Shown here in pieces: positions 39,565 through 49,756 of a stretch of 64,000 nt of DNA. The notes below the pieces were generated by a model that had not been told where the DNA came from, did no database searches, and was given only the letters and a program-made list of their open reading frames with translations. Source of the DNA: Ptychodera flava. Lineage: Eukaryota; Hemichordata; Enteropneusta; Ptychoderidae. The stretch is taken from NCBI RefSeq assembly GCF_041260155.1, contig NC_091947.1, forward strand, positions 32,808,032-32,872,031, read 5' to 3'. The translations under genes and the position numbers were made by a program. Each line of letters starts with the position of its first letter. Position 1 is the first letter of the stretch.

Positions 39565-42500
39565 GGCAGTATTGCTGAAGGCAATGAGTACTTGGGCCGT
39601 GATAGAGTAATTTTGAGGACAATATATACTACTATTCAAATATGGTCTTGAATTTCCTCCTGTCAATTAGGCATTTGATTAACTGGTAATTAAACGAAGC
39701 AATGGCATGACAACGGCAAAATATGTCTAGCAACTTTTGTGGAGTTTGAGGCAGGGGTTCTTTATTTATAGTGAAAATTGCTTAAACTCCTTAAATATTC
39801 AAATTACAGCAAATTTCTTTTGTTCTCGATGGTAGATGTCTAATATTTAGATGGGCATATTTAGATTTCTACCCTATAGTTATCCCTATATACAAAAAAT
39901 CGGACATCCAGCTCTATTGGCTTGCTCAGAATTAGATATGCGCATAATTAATGAGGTACAATATGTGGTGTCATAAGGTGTCCCATCATACCAGATATGA
40001 AGGGTGTAGCACTTGTGGTTACTGAGTTGTGGACAAATATATCTATTTGAGGTCAAAGGTCATGGAGGTCACGTGACATTTTGTCAAAATAATTGTATTG
40101 CTAAGTTATTCCTATATACCAAAAATCAGACCTCTAGCTCTATTGGCTCGCTCGCTTGAAAACAATCTCATAAACCTGGCCATATGGGCAACTGTGTATG
40201 GGCAGCTGGATACTTGACTTCCCGGAGAAGGCGAGCTGTCACGTTCAAGCTCAGGATTATTTGTCGATCAAATTTCAGTAAATTTACCAACCTAGATGAA
40301 ATTTTGTCTATAGGCTGAAATTTCGCCGAATTTTGACGAAATTGCATCGATTTTTCAGGTTCATATCCGACATTTTTGAGTGCAGACAGAAATAAGCTTT
40401 CAGGCAACATGGCTGCGACCCCATGTTGACCCCGGTATCTGCTAAAGTGCGGGTTGCGGGCTGCGGGTTTTTAGAATTATGGCTAGATTTCTAATATATG
40501 TAATATGGCATATAGTATATAAGAAATAAACCTTTAGAATGTGTCTATTATCAATAATGATGATCAGGTCTATCGTACAGTATCCCTTTTCCTGCGAAGT
40601 CCATATTTCACCATCAGGTCAAGATGGTTAAATTAATGAAACACTACTATATGGTGTATTTTAACGTAATACTGTATATTTGAAGGCTGTTGAGAACATC
40701 AATGCTGTAAACTTGATTTTTTGGACTAAAGATGCTATAACAGACCAAACCAAATGGGTGAAAATACGTCATGTTTCTGATAAAAATCAAAATCTGCTAA
40801 ACTAAAAGCGGCGATTCCGAGGACCAATTTATTTATTCCGAGCTGCCTGGCCATTACAAATAATTAGGGATCTGAATCACTTTTCTTTCTTGCCATGGAT
40901 GTGAGTGAGAAATATACGTAATACCAGACGGACAAAAAAAAATCGCGCCTCGGAAATGTCGCCACTTATCGCGGAATGAAAATTGTTACATTTCTAGTAT
41001 CAGGCCATAGGAAGTAAATTCTTTGTAATGCATCCATTCACAATTCGGTTCCAGGGCAACTCATACAGAAAATTAAACAATGCCTAGTTAAATGCAATGC
41101 ATAAGGAAAGATTTGACTTAAAAAAGCGTAGAAGTGATGTGTATTGTAAATGCCGTGTATTTTCATGAAATCTTTAAAAGAAAAAGACGTACAACAAAGG
41201 ACTTAGTTTACTTTGCCGTTTCGGTTCAAGCGAGGTCGCGACCTCAGAGAACGACATTCTGCTAACATTTTACGCGAGAATTTCAGTGGGAAAAACACGC
41301 CGGTGCGTTGCCTTATTTTCAGGAATCGATCTAATAGGAATATTTTTGGATGAGTTTGTGTTCTGCAGCTCTCAATAATTTATCTCCTAATATCATGAAC
41401 GTATGACTTGCACCTGCAGTATGATAGTCGCTCCATGCCGGTATGCCCCCTTCAAGCATTTGATCCAGCGTGACTTTGAAAAGTTTCCTAGGACTATAAT
41501 CGTGTTCACCACAATAAATTATTTGAAACGGCGTTGAAAACGATTTTGAAAATTGTGCTTTTATCGGCGGTTGAACTAATCTGAAGTGTGAGAAGGGCGA
41601 AAATGATATCAAAAAACACACATTTTTTCATGCCCGCAACCCGCAAAATAGCGCATCCGGTTGACCCTAGCCCTGCGTACGATGCTATGTGCTACAGCTA
41701 ACACACAGCATCGTACGCAGGGCTAGCGAGAGAGTTGCCGACATCGACGGTTATTTACGAGAAGTGAATAAAAGACTGCCATTTTTGGAAGTGATCGAGT
41801 AGCTGAGGTAGGCTGGGATACGACTTGGGCCCAAGAACGCTGAATTTCGGCAGTAATTTGGCTTTTTACGTGAAGTCCCAAAATGGATTTGAAGTCACCG
41901 ACCCTACGTACGGGTCTTTGCAGGGCTGTGGTGAGCGGGGCGATTAGCTGTAGCGGAACACACAGCATCGTACGCAGGGCTAGTTGACCCCCAAGTGAAA
42001 ATGTGTTCGCGATCAAATCTTCCTATATTTTTTTCAGAATTTTCGACAAAATCATTGCTTCTTAAATCTTTTGTAAAATATAAAATACTAAAATAAAAAT
42101 GCGATGTGCCATGTCTCCAGATTTCTAAAACATCGTTCGTTGACCGTTCGACGGAATACTCATTTTGCAAACTTGTGACGCAGTTGAAATTCAATACTGA
42201 CCGCCAAATAATCTTAATGAGACTAGATCATTCTAGACCCCGGTTCTAGACATCCTCCAAATTATCCAACCATTCGCGTTAGAGTTCAGCTCGCTTAGAG
42301 TATCATAACATTCTTCGGCCTTCGTTTAGATCGACCCTAATCTCTCCCATTTAGGAAATAAATACGCAAGCTACCTCGACAAAACTTCGTGCACCATCCA
42401 GGACCAAACGCACTACAAATCTGTCTTGACGTCATCATCTCCTTACATGGTAATCGGCATACCGTATATTTTAGCAAAGGAGACACAGAATACGTCGAGT

Positions 42501-43424
42501 ATTCAGTTTCAAAACGTATTACATTGTGTGGTGTTGTCAAAAAAGGTAATGTTACTGCAGTGGTATAAATTACAAAACACAAAAGTTCAAATCAGTTTAT
42601 TTTGGACTGGCTTTAACCCAACATTTCATATTGTTTCTTATGCCAGATTTGACCACGTACTTACTGGCGACCCCTTTACATGCAAATTTTGTGTCAAATG
42701 GTGTGTTCTCCTGGAAAAACAAACGTACGATTTCTATATGAAGGAGGCGAAATTTGCCCTCAAAACTCGAAACCACCCCTTTATGGGGTGTACCTAGCTA
42801 TTTGAACGAGCTTCTCGAATCTGCAGCTCTATTTGAAATGATGGTCTGGTTTTCTCAGCTCAAGGATAAGTGTTCTCCATCGCTGTGGGCATTACTATTC
42901 TCAACTGGGGGTACAGTTTCCAGTCGTAATGTTTTTCATTGTGTCCGGGATATAAAACCTTTCCTTTTCAAACTTTCACTGTGATTAACACTAGTCCACA
43001 TCTTGTCAGTGATTAAACATGTTTCAAGTTTAAATGTTAAATTCTGGTCTCGAGCCCTCCTGTTCGACCAAACTGAAATTACCCCTCCCACTTTGGCTCG
43101 TCCAGTGGGTGTAGCAAGGGTCGTGCCATCGCTTAGGAAACGGAGGGTGCATTAATTGTTGCATTTCGATGCACATTTTGATTATATTCAGAAGATTTTG
43201 TGGCAAAAACTCAGATAGAGAAGCATTTATATTCACATCTCACTTATTCATGACTGGCTGAGAGCAGCACTTTTTTAAGTTAGCATCATTACGCCATTTA
43301 TTATGCCAAGAAAGATGAAGCCAAGACATTTTGCCCTCCCTGGTCTCAGCCAGAAATGGTTATACCTTACAGAGTTTTTTCCCACGGAATGAAAACAAAT
43401 GTACTTGGGCTGAGGCCCAAGTAC

Positions 43425-43461
<37 letters not shown>

Positions 43462-44050
43462 CCTGTTCGAGTCTATAGATACGTCCATAACTTGCCATGC
43501 TGCCCGAAATATCAAGGACAAGAACAGTTCTCTTGCATTGACGTTTGACAACCTTGAAAGTCGGCACAGTTGATGCTACTGATCGTGGTGGATTGGTATC
43601 ATCTCTGAAATCTACATGGTCGTTCAGAACCTGCCGTAATGCACGATTCAATGAAGCATGAATCCTTGATTAGTAGAGTTACCTGCAGTAACTACGAATT
43701 CATTGTGTCATGAATGACATTAAGAAGTCGTACAGAAAAGAGTGTTACTTCCACATGTCTGGTCATTCATATCATGCAGCTAATATTGAATTGCCTAAAG
43801 GGATTCTTCGCCGAAACGATAACGAGATTTTATATTATAGATTACTCTCTTCCCAGGTGATTTCTGATAAAACGTTGGAACGCAAGCATGCATGTAAGAC
43901 TTACCTCCCAAACACTCTTATAGTTACATCCGACGTTTTGTTTGGTAGGCGCTTCGTAGTTGTGAACCATGCCAGACGAGTCAGCATTATCCTCGGTGTC
44001 ACAAAAGTCCATCATCTGTTGAATAAACTCTGTAAGACATCCTTCCCCGT

Positions 44051-44123
<73 letters not shown>

Positions 44124-46135
44124 TTTTAGTAAGAATATTTTCAAAGTTCAACTTAGTATCTTTACAAAGAGTCCTGACTGACGTATGATATCATTTTAGA
44201 CCTGAACACCAGACTACTATCAAATAACACTCTATATTTTTAAATGAAAGTATGTAATTGCGACCAAGATATAGCATGTAAGTCTTAGATTTATCTACAT
44301 TTTAATGTCCATATTTGAGCTACTGTACAGCGACTATCGGAGATGGGGAAACTGAAATGTTATTTCTGCAAGTTTAGAAACTCACGTAGGGTAGAAACTG
44401 TTTGTACATGATGGAAGCGCTGTATCCCCCAGTTTGTCTAGAATCAAGAAAGCGACAACCATCATCTTCTCCCGTTGTCGGTTCACCATTCTGCACCTGA
44501 CACTCTGGGGACCATTCTCCTGAGTTACACAAGAAGAAGATAAAAATATGTGAGAGAAGAGAATGAATTTAGGTGTTGAAAGACGCGCGAGTATAAGAAA
44601 TACCCCACTCATGCATATCGCTGTTCCACTGTTAATGGCGACTGAGATCTAGTGACATTCAGGCAAACCAAAGGCATTCCCATGGGCACAAACTGCGCCC
44701 CACTTCTTGCAGACTTATTTTTGTATTCGTATGAAGCAGAGTTCATACAATCACTTCAGAAATTTGCGTGTAAAAGGATTGCCAAGCGATTTAACAACAC
44801 CCACAGATATATCGATGATCTCATCAGCTTAAACAATCCTGGTATATCCAATTATCTACACCACATCTACCCAGATGATTTAGAAATAAAGGAAACAACT
44901 GAAAGTGTGGACTCGGCTTCATACCTAGACGTATTATTTGAAATTAGACAAAATACACTCTATACTAAGCTGTATGACAAAAGAGACAATTTCAATTTTG
45001 AAATCATAAACTTTCCCTTTTTGTCGAGCAATATACCATCATCTCCAGCTTATGGTGTGTATATTTCACAACTCCTTAGATACAGTAGAGCATGCAATTC
45101 ATATGAAGACTTTCGAGTTATACACAGCCTATAAGCTCAAAAGTTAGTGAGGCAAGGATTCTCAGAAAGTAGATTAGTGAAATAATTTAAGAAGTTCTAC
45201 GGTACATACGGAGATGTTGTATCAAAATATGACCTGTCTGTTACTCAAATGATGAGTGACAGCATACCAAATTTTGACTCACAAAAGTAATTTGGTGAAT
45301 TCACCAAATAACAATGAATTTGTCGCTTTGGGTCAATCTTGACGGGTGCGGCTAGCTGGCAGGGTACGCTTACCCATTCCGGACACCTGGTACCACCACT
45401 ATTTTGTGGTTCAAGATGACCCCATTGCCTTTGTCATTTTCAATATGTTCCTTGGACCTGGTAAATTTCATAGTTACCTTGAATGATAACGATTATTGGA
45501 CCTAATTTGATGTCTATTGTAAATTCAAAATCTTGTCAAACAACAAAGCTACTCCGGTTCTGCTCAAGAAGAAGTCTTTTACAAAGAAGTCCTGTTGCAA
45601 AGGGCTAGTTAAGTTTCAATAGAGAGTGTTTTGTTGGATAATGTTGGGTTCAGCAAGTGCGCACGATCTTTTATATATTTCTTTTTGTTTGCTTGTTTGT
45701 GTTTCATTTGTTTATTTGTCCCTTTCTTAACTTTAAAAAGACCAGCATTTACTCGGACAATTTACTCAGTATATAACACTTCCAGTTTGCACCAGGGGAA
45801 ATAAAGCACGTCTATTTGCAAAGTGTTCTTTATTCATGTATTCATGACAAATGCTAAGTGATTCATGTTCCATCGAACATTGCCACTTACCTTGGATACC
45901 CAGTGAACAACGAGTTGCCTCGACGGTTCCACTACTTGATGTATAATATATTGGGTCCCTTGATCTTCTTGGATACTCGTCGTAAACACCGTAACGAAGG
46001 TGACCCCACTCGTGAACGACCAACTAAAACGGAAAGCGAAAAAAACTGACTAGGTAGATTTTAATATTGTTTCCAAAGTACGATTTAATAATAAAATCAT
46101 CAGTCTATAATAACGTTTCAAACGGGCAGTGAGTG

Positions 46136-46234
<99 letters not shown>

Positions 46235-47059
46235 TACGTGTGAAAAATATACAAAAATTCTCTTCTCTTTTAAACTTATTAATTCGCCTTGGTTTTCTTC
46301 TTCCGCTGCTTGTCTCTAACAGATTTGGGCTGCCCGGATAAGGTCATATTACATTGTCATTTCTACACCGTAAGATGTGCCTACCTTTCCGGCGGTTCCG
46401 TATCGCCTTTGCTCTAATGGATCCAGTATGTACTGTGGCGTGAGATGCATGTATCTACCACTGACCCCACATTCTGGTACACCAGCTACATAGGGTCCAC
46501 TTTGACCTTCTGCAATGATGATATTACTCTTGTCGTATCTTTCATAGGTCAATGGGTCGTAGGTTAGAGAGTCAGACCAATTTTTCGGAACTGAGATTGT
46601 GATTTCTTTAAAGTACGAACGGTTTCTAAAAAAGCAAAAGTGAAATTGTACGTCATTTATTGACGGATCATATTTTCCTGTATTATGAAGATTAGGTTTG
46701 TGTTTTTCAACATAGAAACAGATGTTGTGCTACTTCTTGACTGTATCATTACATGAAAACTGATATGTGTTGGCAACATCGGGTCGTGTTGTGGAACAAT
46801 GGTTAAAGTAGAACAACCAACATTTTCTCTTTGCCGAATTTTTACAAATACAATTTGTAAAATCAGGGCAGTATCAAACAATAAGCAGACATGAACTGAA
46901 AATGCTCAAGTGTTTCATTATGTGATTTGGATGGCATACATATATGGCAGTTGTCGACACTAAATTGAACGACACCGATGACGGGCGATCAGTTAGGGAT
47001 CTAAAACGATGCTTAAAATAAAACAAAAAGGCAGTCGTTTAAACCATGACAGACAGACA

Positions 47060-47112
<53 letters not shown>

Positions 47113-48075
47113 CTTAATATAGATCACAGGACAATGCCCTTCCACTTTTTCGCAGCATGCTCATAATTAATTTACAGTGGCCCCAGACGCGCAGGGAAGC
47201 ACGCAACGACACGCAATATACAGTGTATATCTGATTCAGAACTTTTTAACCAGAAGAGACTAAATTATGCGATTTATGCCATTTGTCTTCCCTGCATTGA
47301 TGTTATTGAGTGATACGACAATTTGTGAATAACTATCAACAATCTATTCCATTTCTAAATAAAGTAGAATTGGTACTGTATTTTAAACTTACCATAAAGA
47401 GTGTAATTTAACTATTTTCATTCTTTTGTTTACATTACCTTAAGCTTATTCGTTTCATTACAGTATATTGAAAAATAAAAAATTAGCCTTGCCAGCACAA
47501 TGCATCAGTGTGTTATGTAATGTTCTTGTGCACAAACGATTTCAATTCCAGACAAAAATTCGGCTGTCGACGATAACATCAGTCATTACCTACACATACA
47601 GACTGCGTTCACAAGTTAAACACCAGGCACTTTGTTGTGATACGATTTTGAGAGTAAAAAAATGAATGATATTTTACAAACAGAAAATACACAAAAAGTG
47701 ACACCATTAACACGATTTAATCTGCAACTGTTTCATCTATTTACGCTTTGTGTCAGGATAATTTAAATCATAATTATCGTTGATTCAACTAGTCGAGGGA
47801 GCGGGTGACGATTCTAAAAAAGGAATATTTTACCTCGTTGCCGTGTAGAGATCGGCCGACCCAGCCGTGAACACCTCTTTGATTTTTTCAACCAGCTCTT
47901 GATTTTCAGCCACACCTTCGTCTATGCCGATGAGAATGCCTGTATACCCGTTATTGTTGAGGGATATTTGCTGTTGTATTCCACTGGAATGCATACAACA
48001 GTCAACTTCATTGTTGATCCATGACAGAGAAACTAGCGCAGGTATCAACCACACTATGTCGACCTTGGAGCACAT
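29305..48075 (-). CDS. CLCA-like: CLCA-like gene A (16 exons)
   Basis: Member of the calcium-activated chloride channel regulator family: extracellular proteins that combine a zinc metalloprotease-like N-terminal domain with a VWA domain and modulate chloride channels or adhesion. Sixteen exons give about 946 residues, close to human family members (about 910-940). Order: hydrophobic leader (about 5-19), CLCA N domain with HEWGHLRYGVYDEY (HEWGH at about 165-169), cysteine-rich part, VWA with DISGS (about 331-335) and TDGEEN, beta-sandwich with LRDNGAGAD, FN3-like segment with FTAPGDDLDQG, and one transmembrane helix (about 907-930) with a short tail. All intron phases agree except around exon 11, which is one base short (or two long) of its neighbours' phases. 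Start chosen by leader and match to gene C. Either a recently broken gene or a sequence error. Confidence 0.9.
29601..30238. mobile_element. Inverted-end MITE in last intron of gene A
   Basis: Ends TAGAGGCGATACCGAAGGAT and complement of AAGGCGATACCGAAGGATTC. Flanks read TTTA/TTAA, so a TTAA-type target is possible. Not found in the matching intron of gene B. Confidence 0.7.
30586..30750 (-). CDS. Gene A exon 15: FN3 middle
   Basis: Encodes ATSYEFRVHQDFKTMLREF and LVDREMVIEGDLLAPKPAG. Acceptor TTAAAG, donor ACAG|GTGAGA, phase 1. Confidence 0.88.
31124..31252 (-). CDS. Gene A exon 14: FN3 start
   Basis: Encodes PPARIDDLSV and QVTFQFTAPGDDLDQGNG, matching PPGQITDLKA and LTWTAPGDDYDHG. Acceptor GTTACAG, donor AATG|GTAAGT. 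Confidence 0.9.
31653..31842 (-). CDS. Gene A exon 13: linker
   Basis: Encodes VEVENDGESTVVSPSKVTGF and EDVSTGSFQRIATGGSL. The donor is taken at ACAT|GTAAAA (31652); a nearer GTGATA would give a segment seven residues shorter and fits the family length less well. Both keep phase 1. Confidence 0.78.
32295..32467 (-). CDS. Gene A exon 12: LRDNGAGAD segment
   Basis: Encodes PVIGAMVVATIERPAGGP and TLRDNGAGADVTQEDGIYS, matching LLDNGAGADATKDDGVYS of CLCA1. Acceptor ATTTAG, donor AAAG|GTGGGT. Confidence 0.92.
32737..33682 (+). mobile_element. TTAA element, copy 1 (gene A intron 11)
   Basis: 946 bp with ends GGTGGTTGGAAAGGCTA / complement, flanked exactly by TTAA (32733-32736, 33683-33686). TTAA duplication is typical of piggyBac and Kolobok superfamilies; no transposase is present. 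A second copy lies inverted at 37053-38024. Confidence 0.88.
33871..34050 (-). CDS. Gene A exon 11: frame shifts inside
   Basis: Opens as VGEYKLVINNPSSYVRDV and continues VTVTVQSR, matching the family. After an AG-rich stretch at about 33968-33980 the family match (YPIMAVSEWSAQNVSPPKAA) continues in a different frame to the donor CGAG|GTAAAC. The exon is 180 bp where its neighbours' phases require 3n+1. Splice choice cannot repair this, because the break lies between two matching parts. Confidence 0.85.
34628..34890 (-). CDS. Gene A exon 10: beta-sandwich region
   Basis: Encodes LPITLYSNSLTVYSSD, FHIDSTIGDKTKIVV and ELPDGSF to IPGLAQ, in line with the family's IVDSTVGKDTLFLIT and IPGIAKVG. 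Acceptor ATCGCAG, donor CAG|GTAAAA. Confidence 0.88.
35288..35450 (-). CDS. Gene A exon 9: VWA end
   Basis: Encodes KLITVDTIAIESEASIKLEN..TTCGMSFFYSEG, equivalent to IHTVALGPSAAQELEELSKMTG of CLCA1. Acceptor CTTAG, donor CAAG|GTATGT. Confidence 0.88.
35585..35796. mobile_element. ACACGAT MITE, copy 2
   Basis: In the intron between exons 8 and 9 of gene A. Inverted ends ACACTATTGGAACTTATTTG / complement; same internal order as copy 1. Confidence 0.82.
36323..36537. mobile_element. ACACGAT MITE, copy 3
   Basis: Same intron as copy 2, same orientation, ends ACACGATTGGAACTAATTT and a decayed complement (TTCCTATCTTGT). Confidence 0.82.
36565..36686 (-). CDS. Gene A exon 8: VWA strand with TDGEEN
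   Basis: Encodes GGILLVVTDGEENTSPFIDD, matching SEIVLLTDGEDNTISGCF. Acceptor CAAAAAG, donor GAG|GTATGA, ends in phase 0. Confidence 0.9.
37053..38024 (-). mobile_element. TTAA element, copy 2, inverted (gene A intron 7)
   Basis: 972 bp, the reverse complement of copy 1 at high similarity over its whole length. Left flank TTAA (37049-37052); right flank reads TTTTAA, so that side has changed. Confidence 0.87.
38492..38672 (-). CDS. Gene A exon 7: VWA middle
   Basis: Encodes DGEYLGMVVFNSTAAVKSLL, matching SWVGMVTFDSAAHVQNEL. Acceptor TTTTGCAG, donor GCAG|GTGAGT, ends in phase 1. Confidence 0.9.
38848..38881. repeat. (TAC)n microsatellite
   Basis: Imperfect run of TAC triplets in the intron between exons 6 and 7. 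Confidence 0.9.
39461..39561. repeat. (TAC)n joined to (TAA)n
   Basis: About 60 bp of TAC triplets pass directly into TAA triplets. It follows GTGAAATAAAGATATTTG, which looks like a retrotransposon 3' end, so the run may be a LINE tail. Confidence 0.9.
39870..40160. repeat. Pair of ~55 bp direct repeats
   Basis: The phrase CCTATATACAAAAAATCGGA...AGCTCTATTGGCT occurs at about 39888-39935 and again at 40108-40155. Function unknown. Confidence 0.65.
40440..41655. other. Possible 1.2 kb inverted-end element
   Basis: GTGCGGGTTGCGGGCTGCGGG at about 40449 is mirrored by CCCGCAACCCGCAAAATAGC at about 41636-41655. The inverted match is short and there is no clear target duplication, so the call is tentative. 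No gene is seen inside. Confidence 0.35.
41668..41982. mobile_element. hAT-like MITE with 8-bp TSD
   Basis: 315 bp, ends TAGCCCTGCGTACGATGCT / exact complement, with a perfect 8-bp duplication GTTGACCC (41660-41667, 41983-41990). Right after the left end a second, inverted copy of the terminal sequence occurs (to 41727), so the first 60 bp form a hairpin. TAG-starting ends and 8-bp TSD fit hAT. Confidence 0.88.
43424..43460. repeat. (AAT)n microsatellite abutting exon 6
   Basis: TAA/AAT triplets run up to two bases from the exon 6 donor. It is preceded at 43401-43424 by the palindrome GTACTTGGGCTGAGGCCCAA, a phrase that resembles a retroelement end. Confidence 0.93.
43463..43630 (-). CDS. 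Gene A exon 6: VWA start with MIDAS
   Basis: Encodes CKRTVLVLDISGSMASYG, the first beta strand and DxSxS metal-binding motif of a VWA domain. Acceptor CGGCAG. The donor GTGTTATTATT is the first part of an (ATT)n microsatellite running on into the intron. Confidence 0.93.
43905..44027 (-). CDS. Gene A exon 5
   Basis: Encodes FIQQMMDFCDTED..HNYEAPTKQN..CNYKSVWE, matching VEFCTEQNHNKEAPNKQNQK of human CLCA1. The phase fits only the acceptor ...CAGAG|TTT, just after a TTACAG. A (GA)n tract lies just upstream on the transcript strand. Donor GAG|GTAAGT. Confidence 0.88.
44055..44120. repeat. (CT)n microsatellite upstream of exon 5
   Basis: About 33 CT dinucleotides; on the transcript strand this is (GA)n ending about 30 nt before the exon 5 acceptor. 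Confidence 0.97.
44386..44519 (-). CDS. Gene A exon 4: cysteine-rich segment
   Basis: Encodes EWSPECQVQNGEP..DDGCRFLDSRQTGGYSASIMY, aligned with the family's GCEFVLQSRQTEKASIMF region. Acceptor AACTCAG, donor TAC|GTGAGT, phase 0 at the end. Confidence 0.9.
44640..45290 (+). mobile_element. Penelope-like retroelement fragment
   Basis: In gene A intron 3, antisense to the gene. The frame starting at 44652 encodes TKGIPMGTNCAPLLADLFLY and RYIDDLI, the reverse-transcriptase motifs of Penelope-like elements, with KLVRQGF..FKKFYG and DLSVTQMMSDSIP following. The copy is truncated at its 5' end and carries a couple of in-frame interruptions, so it is inactive. A 3' non-coding part probably continues toward 45.5 kb. 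Confidence 0.85.
45891..46023 (-). CDS. Gene A exon 3: HEWGH metalloprotease motif
   Basis: Encodes VVHEWGHLRYGVYDEYPRR. HExxH plus the following acidic residue form the zinc site known from CLCA proteins. Acceptor GTTTTAG, donor CAAG|GTAAGT, phase 1 at the end. Confidence 0.95.
46136..46232. repeat. Poly(A) run joined to (TA)n
   Basis: About 36 A followed by about 30 TA dinucleotides, in the intron between exons 2 and 3 of gene A. Confidence 0.96.
46385..46625 (-). CDS. Gene A exon 2: CLCA N domain
   Basis: Acceptor TTTTTAG, donor AAG|GTAGGC. Encodes SYFKEITISVPKNW (family: FYFKNVAILIPENW) through HLTPQYILDP to GTAGK. 241 bp, ending in phase 0. Confidence 0.93.
47058..47110. repeat. (CA)n microsatellite
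   Basis: Grown from GACAGACAG, which in gene C (7490-7502) is not expanded. Confidence 0.96.
47834..48075 (-). CDS. Gene A exon 1: leader and N-terminal start
   Basis: Begins MCSKVDIVWLIPALVSLSW, a signal-peptide-like leader, then ISLNNNGYTGILIGID, matching the family's IQLNNNGYEGIVVAID start. Donor is GAG|GTAAAA; ends in phase 2. Confidence 0.92.
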
Positions 48076-48131
48076 CTCTCTTTATCCTTCCAATGCGTCA
48101 TCAAATGACGAAAAAATATAAAGAGAAATAA

Positions 48132-48335
48132 ACACGATCGGAACTAATTTGGGATAATTTGATGGCGAAGAATGCCGATTTAATCTACAAATGTAATCTC
48201 ATCTGGTTTTCTTTTTACATTACACACTGATGAGTAATTTGTTATATTGCAACATTCAGCTATAGGGCACCTACCACTTTTGGGAAATTTGAAAAATATG
48301 AAAATCCAATCATCCCAAACTAGTTCCAATCGTGT
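48132..48335. mobile_element. ACACGAT MITE, copy 4, upstream of gene A start
   Basis: Begins 57 bp upstream of the gene A ATG and matches copy 1 before gene C. It probably provides part of the 5' UTR or core promoter. Confidence 0.87.
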
Positions 48336-49546
48336 CAATAGCTCATACCAGATTTTTTATAAAAAATTCACATTTCTTCAAATCTTATCTGTGTTTGTAT
48401 ACAAATTGAGATTTGAGCGTTACACACAGCGTTTTGTATTTCGTGCATGAAATTAATTTCAAATTTGAAGAAAGTTGGTCTTTGTAAACGCATCGTTATT
48501 TGTTCAAACACTTCATGGCCTTTTTGCATATCAAATGTTGACGATACGTATGTCCTTGTGACATTTTCGGGTTTTATTTTCCCTATCTCACAGTGAAAAA
48601 TACTTTTGCGAAGTGACTTTTTTAGCAAGCTGACATTTACAATACCCCATGAACGTTTGGATCGAAATAATTCGCCAAAATGTTTTGGTTAAGTTGTCCG
48701 CTGATATTTTTGTGAGTTGTTTTAAGGATACGACTCAGGTTCATTGACACGCATTTTCGATCCGCATTTTCACATAGAAGAAGTGGTCACACACCCGACA
48801 TGAGGTACTTTTTTATTAGCTCGGTCACGGAAGAGTTCAGAAAATTTGTTAGTTTTTCAAAAACAGTTCGCATACGGTTGTTTTACTCAAAAACGAGTGT
48901 TTTTGCGTTTTTTACTCAACAAAGTGTAAGTACAAATCTCCAATCGGCCTTGGTGATCTGTTTACGGCAATGAACGGCTAGGTATACTAGGCAAAAAACA
49001 GTGTCCCGGAATTTTGAAATTCGCTTTTGCTTTCGCACAATGAGCCTTCAAAGTGTCAACTTGATGATTTTTGCATAAATTATCGGCCTTTGTTAATGTT
49101 TGTCAGGATATCCTCACTTCCAGGCCTTTTATCGGAAATCTTAGACACGGTCTTTCGGATATATTCATTCACTGTAAATATGTGATAAATCAGGCTAATC
49201 TCTACAGGCCCTGCCGACTTATACTTATTTGAATAACGTACGCACTGCCAAAAACCGAACTCAGAAAATCGACGATTTGTGTAAACGACCTATGCGTCAC
49301 ACATTGTAGCCAAGACGTGCGACTTCGCGCACCATTTTCTGTGAATTGTATTACACCAGTACTTAATATTTCGCGTCACTTTTGTGAATTTAGAACGTGT
49401 TTGGGATTGCAGATCGTGTGAAAATAGAAAGAAATCATGCACCGAACTTGCAAATGCTCGGTGCCAGCAGTGGATGGTATTTACACAACAAACACAAACG
49501 GGTAATTCGCGATTTAATCCATTTGTTGAACGTTTAACTAGCATAA

Positions 49547-49756
49547 ACACGATTGGAACTAATTTGGGATAATTGGATCTGTATATTTTTCAAATTTCTC
49601 AAAAGTGTTAGGTGCCCTACAGCTAAATGTTGCGATTTTACAAATTTCTCATGAAAACAAGTGTTAACTTACAAAAAAATGCAGATGAGGTTACATTTGC
49701 AAATGTAATCAACACTGCTTCACCATCCAATTGTCCGAAATTAGTTCCAGTTGTGT
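49547..49756. mobile_element. ACACGAT MITE, copy 5, inverted
   Basis: Ends ACACGATTGGAACTAATTTG / complement; internal sequence runs in the opposite sense to copies 1-4. Nested in the TTAA element. Confidence 0.83.

Noticed and set aside
43710-44129. 139-codon plus-strand frame ending in S-L repeats
   Set aside because: Antisense to exon 5 of gene A and extended by the CT microsatellite.
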